A DNA stretch of 64,000 bases from Paramarasmius palmivorus (GCA_037176845.1 JAYKXP010000031.1:124001-188000); one strand, 5' to 3'. Positions 23,274 through 34,226 are shown, counted from the stretch's first letter. Numbers and translations: made by a program. Notes: generated by a model not told the origin, from the sequence alone.

Positions 23274-23881
23274 ATGGATCCGGATTCTGGCCCGTCTTCA
23301 AATTTCAGTTTTTACAGCGACTTAACAGAGGTTGTAAAGAGCTTGTAGATATGGGTGCTCGTATCTTTATGTATCACGCTCGAGTCGGACTGTAATTCAA
23401 GTTGATTTTGTCCTTGTGATCCACATGCTTCTTTTCACTGTGATCGTTGTTATGTGTTCTTTTTGAAGCGACGTCTTTGTACCCGTATACGGGTATGATG
23501 CAGAGGCTTATTCATGAGCCCCGAGTTCCTCTTATACAGCGGTGACACCTGGAGGTTGAATCACGGGTAATGAGTCTACGAAGGCGTGAAAGAACTGTTA
23601 TAAGGGTTAGGAGTGGGCACAAGGTCTGTTCGAAGGCATGTAAGTCGAACACGTTGAGTGCCTGGTTCTTATTTCTTGACAGGGTCACGTGTCTATAGGT
23701 ACTACATATTGTGTATTTTCATCCGAGCAAACTCTTGAGTCCTGATCGGAGCTATTATTCTCGGGTGAAGACCGTATGATGATCCAACTCGGGCTAACAT
23801 ATAGGGGCGTTCAATTGGAGGTTTAACTAGGCAATGATATTGGAATCAGTAGAGTACTCGGCATCCGCGACGTCTCTACAC
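23274..23881. other. Spacer
   Basis: Stretches near 23510-23600 resemble the region after hydrophobin 3 (29730-29830), part of the hydrophobin duplication. I see no gene. Confidence 0.45.
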
Positions 23882-24720
23882 TCAGGAAAACGAGTTAAAC
23901 AGCCAATCATTAAACACCCCATAATCTACCCTATCTGTGTTCGGGTTTCCTGACCAAGCGGCGATGGGAGCCCACCAGAGAGATATAACTTCACTCTGGG
24001 CGCTGCAGGTTGAAGGTCAGCGTTGTTGTTACGTGGAATACCAATAATAACGCGAGAACTGCATGAGCGAGCAAAAAGAATGCTCACTCTGGCCAAACGC
24101 CACTTCCTAGTGTCTCGTCTAACGTCCGGTATATGAAATCGATGAAGTTCTGCCTCGAAACAGGGCAACGGCCTGGTGCAGTCGAACAATATGTCGCAAT
24201 GTGTTGGTTCCATACCTATGCGAGAGTTTAGCAAGGCTTCAGGGTGATATAGGTGAAAATCAGTAGCCAAAGGGGTAGAGATGGAACACCAAGATGTAGT
24301 TAGTATGCATAAATAACACGAGATCACGGAAGAAACATAGGAAAGAGCAGCGAAAAAGGTGAGAAAACAGACACGCACATCGATCGAAATGCTGAACATT
24401 CCCCCATGCCCCAACGCAGCAATGTCTCCGCTCAAACAACTCCCAATACCAATAGTTTTCGTGGTTCCTTGACACGTAGCCGCAGCAACACATACATGAT
24501 CACCCCAAAGCTGCGTTAGCCTCTCGTTTTCGGGAACACAAGTAGCGGTAGTCGAGGAGATGCGTTGAATACAAGCAGATGTTAGGACCTTGCATGCGGG
24601 ACTAAAGTGGTTCTGGTAGTTGGCTTCATTGGCTATCCATTGGGAGCATTGTTGGGATGAAGGTGTTTGGGCGAAGACGGTAGTTGAGATGAAGGCTAGT
24701 ACAAAGACGAGAAGGAACAT
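23882..24720 (-). CDS. Secreted cysteine-bearing protein, unknown family (D2)
   Basis: Exons 24720-24379, 24215-24088 and 24002-23882 give 196 residues. The signal peptide is MFLLVFVLAFISTTVFAQ; the upstream TTG at 24726 is not a credible start. Conserved blocks with D1 are FSPAC, CVAAATCQGT, RQNFIDFIYRTLDE, VWP and AQSEVI-x-x-WW. The last intron (85 bases) skips an earlier AG so that the D1-like C terminus stays in frame. It lies between hydrophobin copies 1 and 2. Role unknown. Confidence 0.7.
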
Positions 24721-25867
24721 CGTCAACTTCAGCTGGAGACGTGGAACAAGGCATGCTCTTATGGCTAGGTTGAACCGGACCTTGAATGCCTTTGTGAGAT
24801 ACGTGTGCCTGGGATTGAATGCTACAGGGTCGAGGAGACGTTGACGTGACAGTCGCGCTCTGGGGTAGACGTCCAGGGAGTGCTTGGCGAGCAGATGACT
24901 CGTGAAGGGCTGGGCTTTTGCGTTAGTTCGAGGTCGATCCTTGAGGTCGAATGAAAATGGCGTTTCGGAGTCCTGAATGGATAAACGATGCGAAACGAAA
25001 AGGGTAGGACATACAAAGTGATCGCCAGGTCAACCACCGCCCTATCCTGTTCTTCGTGCGCTCACTAGCCCCAATAGCCCTCCCATCCACAAAGTCCTAA
25101 TCCTGTCTCTTGCCTGTCGAGTGAAGTGGTGAAGAATGCGATGTCGTGGAGAGGAACAAGAGAATTCTCCGAATTGATCAATGACGAGAGTGTCCGACTG
25201 TGTCGGAGTGATCACAAAGCAAGCTTGCGTGACCCGAAAAAGCTGTGAACATCTTTTTCCTTTTCGCTTCAGTTATCGTCCTAGCAACAACTCAACGAAA
25301 TGGGCGAGTCCGAGTCGTACCTCCAACACTCCTAAGCATTTAATTAGCCATCCTAGAAAGCTTGACGGCAAAACACTTTCGCAGCCGCCAAGTCATACAT
25401 CCAGCTCTGGGCTAGCCCGCCGCGGTATCAGCGCAAAGTTGACGAGGACCATGGATTTGGGAATGAATCAGACGTCCAACATCCATCTGTGTCGTCCTTT
25501 TCTGATATCCCAGATCAAAGGTATGTCTGTCACTCCTATCGCTTTACAGTATTAATTATTTAGGTCAACTCCTCTTCGCGCGTCGTTTGAGTTCCTGCTG
25601 GACAGTTGACGGCGTCCCAAAGAGCTGATTTAGGAACATGAAATGAGAACTCTCTTGTTCACATCACGCCAAGGAGCTTTTGTTCCGTCACCACCATTCA
25701 TTCGTTAGAATTCTTTTACAACGCCGCTCTTCAATCTGATGTATTCCGCAACATATTCTACAACTCATCCAGAGGCATGTACGTATCAAGTTCAAGGTAC
25801 GCAACACGTTAAAAGATTTATAAAACCCTCCTTTTTTGACCCGAATCTTTCATTCCTCGTCTCAACC
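24721..25867. other. Spacer
   Basis: About 25470-25840 repeats the hydrophobin upstream block (TTTTCTGATATCCCAGATC against TTTTCTGATGTTCCAGTACC near 22376). I see no other gene. Confidence 0.45.
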
Positions 25868-26307
25868 AGACAATACAAATATCTCTCCCTCGCTGCTCTC
25901 GCCACTCTTGCGGTTGCCACAGACTCGAGCATGGCGGCTAGCCAATGCAACACAGGACCCATCCAATGCTGCAGAGCTCTACGCAGGGCTGGTGACCCCG
26001 AGATTGCCCAGTTGCTCGCTCTTTTGGGTATCATCGTCCTGGATCCCAATGTCCTCGTCGGTGTTACTTGTACCCCCATCGCTGTCGTTGGTGCTGGTGG
26101 CTCTGGCTGGTGAGTACTTTGCTGCGTTAAACTTCGATTAGATGGTCTGGGGCTAATTATAACTCGAAGCTCTGCGATCCCAGCTTGCTGCGAGAATAAC
26201 TTCTTTAGTAAGACCTTCACATCTCGAATGGCTCGAATGGCTGATTCTACCTCTTGGCAGATGGGATTGTTGCCATTAGCTGTTTTTCCGTAAATCCCAA
26301 CCTCTAG
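25868..26307 (+). pseudogene. Hydrophobin copy without its normal start (hydrophobin 2)
   Basis: Exons 25868-26109, 26170-26207 and 26261-26307 keep all eight cysteines in class I spacing and sound splice sites. At the place of the ATG seen in copies 1 and 3 the sequence is AGA. An in-frame ATG lies 129 bases upstream at 25739 and would add a polar stretch before the signal sequence; another is after it (SMAASQC). The conserved GVNVLVG region reads DPNVLVG. Either this is a young pseudogene or it uses the far start, which would hide the signal peptide. The TATA equivalent is TTTATAAAA near 25815. Confidence 0.75.
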
Positions 26308-27433
26308 ACGGTTCTTTGCACATCCTCAACCTTTACACTGACTTGATAGAGAGGTTGGGAAGGTCGTTCGGATATGGATGCTGTTATTTGTATGGAAAAT
26401 ATTCGACGGGTCAGGACTGGGATTCTTTCGGACAGTATCTTGTACTGATAAGTGAATGTATCATGATTGTTTGACGGGGATTCACATTCTGAACCCGAGG
26501 TTGTTGTAACATGATCAATGTAGCACGTCGCGTAGATACAATAGTGGGAGTAAATGGTGCCTGAGTACTGAGTTCAAACCTTTACTATGTGCATAATACA
26601 GTCCGAGGGAAAACAGGCAAGTACAGCCAACGGACTGCCTCTGTGCACGAGGAGAGCAGTGGATGAACGAGGATGATACCCCCTTGTTTGGTGTGATTGG
26701 TACAGAATCATGTGCTACAGTATGATTCGAGAAGTACTCGGGTCCACCGAAAGTCCTGATACCCTTGGACATCCGGCACCACCACGAGACTTCTTTTCGG
26801 GTACTATTTTCTAACTCTTCTAGTGAGTTCCTTGAACTCATGTATTGGTTATAGATTCACCTACAGCATTGGAATAAATATCTACCACTATGATTGCTAT
26901 CCGTAAACTACGTGGTCCAGAGGACAACAGAATCTTTGATGCTCAATTTTCCGGGTGACGTCACGAGGGGTATCAGGACTTTCGGTGGACCCGAGTAATT
27001 CTCAGGCTGTACCAACAGTTGACCTGTTGTTATCCACGCGTGTTTCGATTCTCGTTATGTATGCTTTTTTCACCTCGTCGTTTGCAGCAGGCACAGCATT
27101 TATTCAGAAACCTCCTGTAGTCGCTCTTGAACCCTTCGTCAATAAACTCTATTTTGAACAAAGAGTTCCTTCTGACCGAACCAATTCCTCAGCTACTGTA
27201 GTTATAGGCACGAATCCAAGAGCTCTGAACGTTAGAAAGGTTGTCACGGGAACAACACGGGAATGTATTACGATCTTCCTTTGTATAAGTACTGCACCAT
27301 AGTCGGTAAAATTCCTCAGTTTGACCTCACTCGGCTCAATCGCCTTTCGCTCTCAAACTCTTGTCACCAACGTTGCGTGATTAGAGCCTCAGCCACCGAT
27401 CCAAGAACAACGAACATAATTTGACATAACGTG
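26308..27433. other. Spacer
   Basis: An open frame at 26955-27302 has a hydrophobic segment but no paralog or splice support. I see no convincing gene. Confidence 0.4.
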
Positions 27434-27812
27434 ATGGCAACAGCCGTAGCAATTATTCCCACAAACCCAGATATTCAACCCAAGACCACAGATCCTATTT
27501 ATATGCCAATGACAACTCCAACTGGATTATCATCCGCCCAGAACACCTTGGATGACCTCCCGACAGAGCTCCAAATTCACAAGCCACCAGATTTTGCTTC
27601 GCCAAGGTCATCTTTGTCCTATCCTGCTGTACCACTGGACTGGCAACAGAATGGGCACTAGTCAAGCACCCCAGACACGGAAGCTGGCACCAATATCCAC
27701 TCCAAAGACGCCGGAAGAAGCAATACTTGCCATCAGAGCCATTGTGGAAGGGTTGAAGGACGAAAGTGATAGAGACACTGTGGTTAGGATATTGACAGAG
27801 CAGGGTTTTTAA
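27434..27812 (+). CDS. Small conserved-looking protein, unknown
   Basis: Two exons, about 27434-27603 and 27649-27812, joined by a GT-AG intron (GTCATC ... CAACAG, 45 bases). The product is about 110 residues, rich in Pro and Thr at the N terminus (IPTNPDIQPKTTDPIYMPM). It ends in a likely helix (TPEEAILAIRAIVEGLKDES followed by DRDTVVRILTEQGF). The ATG is at 27434. No signal peptide is seen and I do not recognise the family. Confidence 0.45.
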
Positions 27813-27919
27813 AGAGGCGAATGCTAAATTGACGGTTAGCTCCACCTCCCTGTATCTCGACATCTCATGTATTGCATCGCTGGAACGAAACTATGCATAA
27901 TTTAAATGTATAAAGATCA

Positions 27920-28005
27920 TCGCTGGTAGTTTATTGGCTAGCTTACGCGTCATATAGACTTTCGAGAATTGGGCGTGCGAAATGGTTCGACTCCCAGCCC
28001 GGGAA
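27920..28005 (+). pseudogene. tRNA-like relic
   Basis: The T arm has a good B box (GGTTCGACTCC) and the acceptor TCGCTGG faces CCCGGGA. The anticodon region has lost CCTG, so GTC is gone. Confidence 0.5.
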
Positions 28006-29011
28006 TACCAGATTTCGACACGTTTATTTGTTTTGACGAAAATGTACAGTCTGAAACTATTGCGATGCTATCTTTACAATCGAAATGAGAACAAGGTTGG
28101 TGACTTCTTTGATAGGATCAAGAACCAGCGACTCGGATTAATTTGTCAAACGGCCGAAAACGGCGAAAACAGCTGTTTCTAGACCTATCTCACAGGACCC
28201 TTAAGTTCCTATACGCCAGCTTCCACTCAGCCTCTAACCTGGGAATTTTATTCTGTTGAACTTCTCTCGGAAGCTGCTTCACCAGCTTGGTAGATAATCC
28301 TGGGCCCTCTGAGGGAGATTGCAGTCTCCTTGGAGTGCTATAGTTTTGAGTCGCATCGAGGTTCTACCCTCGCAGGGCAGAGCACCTGGTGTAGTCCTGG
28401 TGAGTGCCCGAAAAGGCCTATTTCAAGGACCGCCGATGATTCCAACACACGCAGCTCAAACAGTGACTCATACATAACTCACAATAGCATCTAGAATTTG
28501 GAAATGGGAATAGTGTACTGATCCACCGCGAGAGAAGACTGGAAAAACAGGGTAACAGACAGGCAGTCTTATTCCACTCCATAGCCGACGTTCTCGTTTG
28601 AGAAAGGTCTAAGTCGCTAATAATCGAGAATTTGAGAATAATATTCAACTGACATCCTCCGACCCTTCATGTCGTCTATTTCTGATGTTCCAGACCAAAG
28701 GCATGTTCTTCACATTCATCGCTTTATGGCATCAATCATAGAAGGTAATACATCTTTGCGCGTCATTCTAATTCATCCTGGACAGTTGACGCCGTAGGAA
28801 TGATCTATTTTGGGAACATTGAATGCTAAAACTCGCCCTCTGTGAGAGTGCATGTTTACCTCATGTCAAAAGCCTTTGTTGCATCACGCCACGAAACCGT
28901 TTTTCCTGCGACGCCATTCATTCATGATTATTATTTACATCATAACAGTAGCTCCACTTCGACGTGTTCAACAGCATATCTACAGGCGCCTACGCATCAC
29001 GTTGAAAAACA

Positions 29012-29018
29012 TATAAAA
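29012..29018 (+). promoter_or_regulatory. TATA box of hydrophobin 3
   Basis: TATAAAA precedes the start by about 65 bases, as in hydrophobin 1. Confidence 0.6.
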
Positions 29019-29080
29019 GCCTCCCTGTTCGACCAGAATTCTTCACTTCACTCGACAGTAGTCTTCTTACCTTCCCAAAC

Positions 29081-29525
29081 ATGCAATACAAACTCATCTC
29101 TCTTGCTGCTTTCGCCACCCTTGCGGCTGCCACAGGTATTCCGCCCAGCCAATGCAGCACCGGGCCTATTCAGTGCTGCAACACTGTAGGCGATGCCAGT
29201 GATCCCGCCATCGCCAAGGACCTCGGTCTTTTGGGCGTCGTCGTCCAGGGTGTCAACGTTCTCGTCGGTCTTACCTGCACCCCAGTCACCGTCATCGGTG
29301 CTGGTGGCTCTGGCTGGTGAGTGCTCTGCTAGCTATTTCTTTGTTTTTTGTGGTCTGGCACTAAACCAAACTGTAGCTCTGCCCACCCAGTCTGCTGCAC
29401 AGACAAATCTCATGGTAAACCACTTTGAATATCTCCGACTTGGTATGCCGAACGAACGCTGATTTTACGTCTTTGCAGGTACCGCTGTCTCTGTTGGCTG
29501 TGTGCCCGTCAACCTCAGCCTCTAA
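29081..29525 (+). CDS. Class I hydrophobin (hydrophobin 3)
   Basis: Exons 29081-29316, 29377-29414 and 29479-29525 give 106 residues with signal peptide ([19 protein letters not shown]) and all eight cysteines: C-x6-CC-x32-C-x12-C-x5-CC-x12-C. It is the closest relative of hydrophobin 1, and the two share exon lengths and promoter. A frame starting at 28842 overlaps it in another phase and is a shadow. Confidence 0.93.
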
Positions 29526-30743
29526 TTGGATTCGGATTCTTGCCCGTCGCCTACTTATTACATCGACTTGACAGAAGTTGTAAAGAGCTTGTAGATATGG
29601 GTGCTCGTACCTATGTGGATTGTCTTCGAGTCGGACTGTAATTGGTCTCGGACATGTTATGCGAATGGATAAGTATATTGTAATCTGTTATGGTGCCGCT
29701 AGGAGCTCTCCTCAAAGTGGAAGTCTCGATGATTTCGGGGGATTCGCAGAACCCGAGTCTGAACTTGTAAGTTGAATCATGAGTGACGCATCTATGTACG
29801 AGTAGGTACGAATGATTAGCCGTGAATGGTTGAGTACTGGGTTCCTGGTGCCTGGTGGTCCAGAAGGGCCCAGTGTTCATATGTTCACGCGTCTATATAA
29901 CTTGAATGTATGCGGCTTTAGATCCCCAGGTATCGTATCTAGCTTGTCGTATCTCCCTCAGGATCAAGCTTGAATCCTAATCTCGCTTTGGGAGCGTGAC
30001 TCGGAAACCTCTGACCACATAAATAGGGTGTTAGTATTACGGTAAAAGCTTCGTGAGCGCTTTTTCGGCGCTAAGCCTCCTATATGTGGCAATACGCCGT
30101 TCAAAACCCTTGTCAGCATAATTGGACTTGTCGAAATACACTACGTATGGTCATTGTAGCTATCATAATTATGCTCCAAGCTATGGAGACGCTTTATTGT
30201 TCACTGATTTCCCAGAGCCCAGGCTCGGGATGTTTAGGCTTCGAACCCAAGGACTCTCTAAATCGACAGTGATTAATTCAAAGGCTTTGAAGCTCGTTAT
30301 CGTGCAGAATAATATTTAATCACGTCCCAACAACAATCAAAAGTATTATTCGACTGCATTAGCGCTAAACCTCTTATATGTGGCCAGACCGTTCAATACC
30401 CAACCCAATTCGCTTCAAAGCCAACTTGGACTTGTCTGACTCGCGATATACAATTTACCTGTGAACACTGTTACTGTTCTAACCCTCGCACTCTCAGTTA
30501 ATATTATCCCCTATATACAAGTAGAGAGAAGCTTCGAGCTGGCTAAAGTGCTTCCAGCCTAGGCAGTTGTCCTATCTAGCCTAAAACGTGGAATTTTGCC
30601 GTGATAGCAAACGTCAAGCGATGTTCTCTTCTAATGCTGGAACAGCTCGTTCCTCAGGTGCTGTAAACGCGTGCGGCAGGCTATTCGTTCGTGATTTAAA
30701 TGAGGTTCGTCATCTGAATTGAAGATCTAGTGCCTCACTTATA
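29526..30743. other. Spacer with short GCGC hairpin repeats
   Basis: Related blocks near 30057-30110 and 30358-30400 share CCTCYTATATGTGGC and CCGTTCAA; a third is near 31351-31400. I see no gene. Confidence 0.45.
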
Positions 30744-30829
30744 GCCCTCCGCAGTGTATCGGTTTACACGCTTGTAGGATAAATCTCCATAATACGCGTA
30801 AACGGTGGGTTCGAGTCCCAGGTAGGGCA
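30744..30829 (+). pseudogene. Divergent tRNA-like element, GTA anticodon possible
   Basis: The acceptor GCCCTCC faces GTAGGGC with one mismatch. The D stem GTGT/ACAC is perfect, the B box is GGTTCGAGTCC, and an intron-like insert follows the anticodon loop. The loop reads TTGTAG, so GTA (Tyr) would be at 30774-30776. The anticodon stem is imperfect, so function is doubtful. Confidence 0.45.
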
Positions 30830-31008
30830 ATAAACAGTGTGTATGTGATGTTTTTTATTGAGGTCGGTGAGAAGGAAAATCTCGGGACTCTCCGTTTACT
30901 TCTGTTTTCTACCCATATAAAAGGCTAGGATGTAAGGTACTGCGGGCCGAAGCCCAAAATAGATCCCAGAGTTCCCTCACAAAAACCCTCCATTTGTACC
31001 TGGGTATG

Positions 31009-31099
31009 CTCCCTGGCTGGGAGTCGAACCCAGATTCGCGCGGAAGATTTCTTTACGTGCTATGACAGGCGCGTGTACTAACCGATATACTACCAGGGA
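31009..31099 (-). tRNA. tRNA-Asp(GTC)-like gene with intron, canonical
   Basis: The sequence outside the intron is almost identical to 1846-1941. Acceptor, D arm, anticodon stem and T arm all pair, and GTC is complementary to 31064-31066. The variable loop is 3 bases. TTTTT lies about 24 bases downstream. Confidence 0.75.
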
Positions 31100-31741
31100 C
31101 TTGTTACATGGTGCTTGGTTTATTAGTATACCAAATATAGATCAACACGAACAACAGCTGTATTGGTCGATTACTGTGTTCCTGGTTCTTAGAATAGTGA
31201 ATTGTTCACTTGTCCGAGTCTACTATTTGCGTATTCCCGGATATGTGAGACAACCATACAGATGTGGTGGACGACCTATGTATCGAGTCCGAACATCTGA
31301 ATCGGTAGCGGCATTCAATTCAAAGTCGTTAATCGTCTATGTTTATGAGCGCCTTTTCAGCGCTTAACTTCCTATATGCGGCAATACGCCGTTCAAACCC
31401 CAATTGCCTGTCAACGACGAGTTCCCTGCGGATCTCGGCGAATGTTGCCGCTATATACGAGAAGAGCGAAGCTTCTAATCGAGAATTTGATTTCCGCGCG
31501 CTAACGGTACAGGTGGTTGGTCATAGTATCTGGCCCGATTTCATTCGAACAATTAGAGTGAAAATCTCCAAAGGCACGGGATCATTCTCTCATGATTCAT
31601 CATGGATTCTCCTACATTCGAGGAGAAACGATAAATCGATTTACTGGCGATCGAGATCCGAATGAGCATGAATGAGATGAGAGTGTCCCACCCCAGTCGA
31701 TGATCTACGTCTCGTATCCTGATTTAATGGTCCAGGTACCT

Positions 31742-31838
31742 TCCCTGGTCGTATACCGGTTAATACACGCGCCTTCTATTGAGGCTCACGCAAATATCTA
31801 GCACGCGCGTAAGCTGGGTTCGAGTCCCAGTCAGGGAT
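31742..31838 (+). tRNA. tRNA-like gene with TCT anticodon and intron
   Basis: The fold is complete: acceptor TCCCTGG/TCAGGGA with one G-T pair, D arm, anticodon stem CGCGC/GCGCG, and T arm with B box GGTTCGAGTCC. The loop is CTTCTA, so the anticodon is TCT at 31775-31777 (reads AGA, Arg). The body is the Asp-type family, so charging is uncertain. Confidence 0.55.
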
Positions 31839-32018
31839 TCTAAGGGTGGACAGACATTTTTGGATCTGTGTTGCTACTATCATTTAAATGGATTAGTCTG
31901 TCTTCACAATGGAAGCTATCCAACCAAAGAGAAACTGCTCGGGAAAGTATAAAGCCAAGATTGATCAATTACGCTCGTAAGATCAATATCTCCTTCTCGA
32001 TGAATCCAAGTACCAGAG

Positions 32019-32088
32019 TCCCTGGTGGTAGATCGGCTAGTACCCCATCGTGGCGCGCAACAGCTGGGTTCGAATCCCAACCAGGAGG
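32019..32088 (+). pseudogene. tRNA-like relic without intron or anticodon arm
   Basis: The 70-base copy has a good T arm (CTGGGTTCGAATCCCAA) and 5' acceptor, but the anticodon arm is collapsed to CCCCATCGTGGCGCGC. Confidence 0.5.
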
Positions 32089-32361
32089 TTCGTTCGATGG
32101 AACAAATCCCTTTTTCTCTTGGTTTACATGTATCTCGAAAAATGCTTGATCCAGAGAAACATACAGGGCTTCAGATAATTCAAAGGCTCGACTTTTAATG
32201 TATGACGTTGAAAGCAGAATCGGAAACCGAAAAGTCGGGCTCATCCGCACGCACCGAAAACCAAACCCGTGCCGATTGGGAGGAGAATACGGCTCGGTGT
32301 TAGGTTACAGGACATTCGTACACAGAGAACAAGTCACGTCCATCAAATCACGAGAGCATGT

Positions 32362-32440
32362 TCCCTGGTAGTACATCGGATAGTACATACTACATGTGCT
32401 TATACGCACGAAGGCTGGGTTCGAGTCCCCTGCTAGGGAG
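32362..32440 (+). pseudogene. tRNA-like relic, anticodon arm lost
   Basis: 5' TCCCTGGTAGTACATCGGAT and 3' GGTTCGAGTCC remain; the middle does not fold. Confidence 0.5.
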
Positions 32441-32775
32441 TAATAGATCGGCGAGCCGAGATTTTTCGTATCTAGAGTTTAGAGCGGTATTACTGGTCTT
32501 AATTCAGGGGAGATGATGGTACATGAACTCCGAGTCGAAAGCTAAAGGAGAATTAACAGAACACCCATACTCATAGAATAACAAGTAGCAGTAAGATCTT
32601 TCTACCCCGAGAGCCAAAAACGTGCATCTCGCAGGGAATTCCCACTATGAACTACTCTTACGTATGGTAGTCAATTGGATCCAACATTTGAGTTCCGAAC
32701 GAAGAGGAATGAAAATGAATCGAACATCTAATAGGAATGTGTAACCACACTCGAAGACAAACCGTACTCCATAAG

Positions 32776-32864
32776 ACCCTGGTAGTATACCGGTTAATAC
32801 CCGCGCCTTCATTGCATGAGCTCCAGAAGCACGCGAAATCTGGGTTCGAGTCCCACCCAGGGAA
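32776..32864 (+). pseudogene. tRNA-like copy with TCA anticodon
   Basis: The loop reads CTTCAT, one base shorter than CTGTCAT, placing TCA at 32809-32811. Such an anticodon would read UGA. The first acceptor pair, one T-stem pair and the anticodon stem are imperfect, so this is probably a decayed Asp copy. Confidence 0.5.
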
Positions 32865-33057
32865 TGAAAGCTACTCTTGAATCTTTTCTTGCTTTCGTGT
32901 TTCTCGGCTAGATATCCCAGGGATGTAACTGATTGTTTGTGCATCGTCTTGCTTCACAGCGAGGAAAATTACTGGTGATCGCAAATTCACGGCGAAGATC
33001 AGCACTCAAAAATCCGTATTCGTATCATTTACGTGCACACATAAATAAAAAAAGCAA

Positions 33058-33151
33058 TCCCTGGTAGTATATCGGTTAGTACACGCGCCTGTCATACGGC
33101 AACCGCGATTCCCTCGCGCGCGAAAGCTGGGTTCGACTCCCAGCCAGGGAG
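33058..33151 (+). tRNA. tRNA-Asp(GTC)-like gene with intron, canonical
   Basis: All stems pair; GTC is at 33091-33093; the B box is perfect. A T7 run lies about 17 bases after the end. It faces the element at 33247-33341 tail to tail, 95 bases apart. Confidence 0.75.
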
Positions 33152-33246
33152 TGTATAGTCTGTTTGCATTTTTTTATGATGGTGTAAATTTTATTTTCAA
33201 AAACACTTAGAAGGAAAAAGCAAAAGTTATCCAAATGGGGCAACAT

Positions 33247-33341
33247 CTCCCTGGCTGGGAGTCGAACCCAGCTTTCGCGCGGTGAGATGGCTACGTGGGA
33301 CGTATGACAGGCGCGTGTACTAACCGATATACTACCAGGGA
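33247..33341 (-). tRNA. tRNA-Asp(GTC)-like gene with intron, canonical
   Basis: Same mature sequence as 33058-33151 but a different intron. GTC is complementary to 33306-33308. TTTT and TTTTT lie about 21-30 bases downstream. It sits 244 bases past the stop of CDQYGGC copy A4 on the same strand. Confidence 0.75.
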
Positions 33342-33585
33342 GTTATGTAGTTACATGTTGTACCCTTACTCATGTAGATCATATGAAAGCAACACCTCGA
33401 AAAAGCAACACCTCGAATACATTCTCGGATACAAGATACATGAACATACGACCGGGGAGGAGGAATACAAGACGTGGGATGATACACACAACACGCTACA
33501 CCCGGGGAGACCTAACCACTATACCCAAAACTCAACTAAACACCCAAACCCAGAACCCAGACCCAAAACCCAAAACCGAAACAAC

Positions 33586-34226
33586 CTAATAGCTCTGATC
33601 ATCGCAACCGCCGTACTGGTCACAGGTAGGAGGAGCGGGAGGAGTCCAGTCGTCGCAGCCGCCGTATTGGTCGCAGTTGTTGGTAGGAGGAGGAGTCCAA
33701 TCGTCACATCCGCCGTAAGTGTCGCAAGTAGGGGGTGTGGAAGGAGGAGGCGTCCAATCGCAACCGCCGTATTGATCACAGTCCTTGGCAGGAGGTGTGT
33801 AGGTGTCGCAACCGCCGTAAGTGTCGCAAGTAGGGGGTGTAGAAGGTGGGGTCCAATCGCAGCCGCCATACTGGTCACAGTCCTTGGCAGGAGGAGTGTA
33901 GGTGTCACAACCGCCGTATGTGTCACAGGTAGGAGGGGGAGTGTCGCAGCCTCCATACTGGTCGCAGGTAGGTGGTGGGGTGTAGGTGTCGCAGCCGCCG
34001 TATTGGTCGCAGGAGCCGTACTAAGAAGGTCTTATCAGTACCTGGATGACGGTGAGAGAAGGCAGGGAACGCACCGAGTCATCTCCACCGTAGACATCTG
34101 ACCTCTTCTTGATAGCAGCACCCGAGACGGAGAGTGCGAATGCGAGAGTGATCAGGGTGATGAACTGTCATGGGCGTTGTTAGCCTTCTTTGTCACTCGA
34201 AATGAGACGGAGGAGCGTACCTTCAT
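33586..34226 (-). CDS. Secreted CDQYGGC-repeat protein, intact (copy A4)
   Basis: Exons 34226-34221, 34164-34075 and 34020-33586 give 176 residues. MK, then a signal peptide (FITLITLAFALSVSGAAI) and KKR before SDVYGGDDS. Ten YG-type units follow; most read CDQYGGC or CDTYGGC, joined by TPPPT, TYTPPAKD and DWTPP linkers; the ending is CDDQSY. This is the longest copy, and Trp-containing linkers set the minus-strand lineage apart from A1-A3. TATATAACC on the coding strand (34335-34342) is a plausible TATA box. The plus-strand frame 33295-34101 across the gene is an antisense shadow that also crosses a tRNA-like element. Confidence 0.85.

Larger units (their letters stand above)
27813..29080. 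other. Spacer and hydrophobin 3 upstream block
   Basis: 28430-29080 corresponds to 22080-22830 (shared CCGATGATTC and CCAAAGGCA words). A tRNA-like relic lies at 27920. I see no other gene. Confidence 0.45.

Noticed and set aside
26955..27302. Open frame with a hydrophobic segment between hydrophobins
   Set aside because: No splice pattern, no paralog and no recognisable domain; length is within chance for this base composition.
30744..30829. Calling this element a functional tRNA-Tyr
   Set aside because: The anticodon stem is imperfect, one acceptor and one T-stem pair are mismatched, and it may be only a diverged relative of the neighbouring family.
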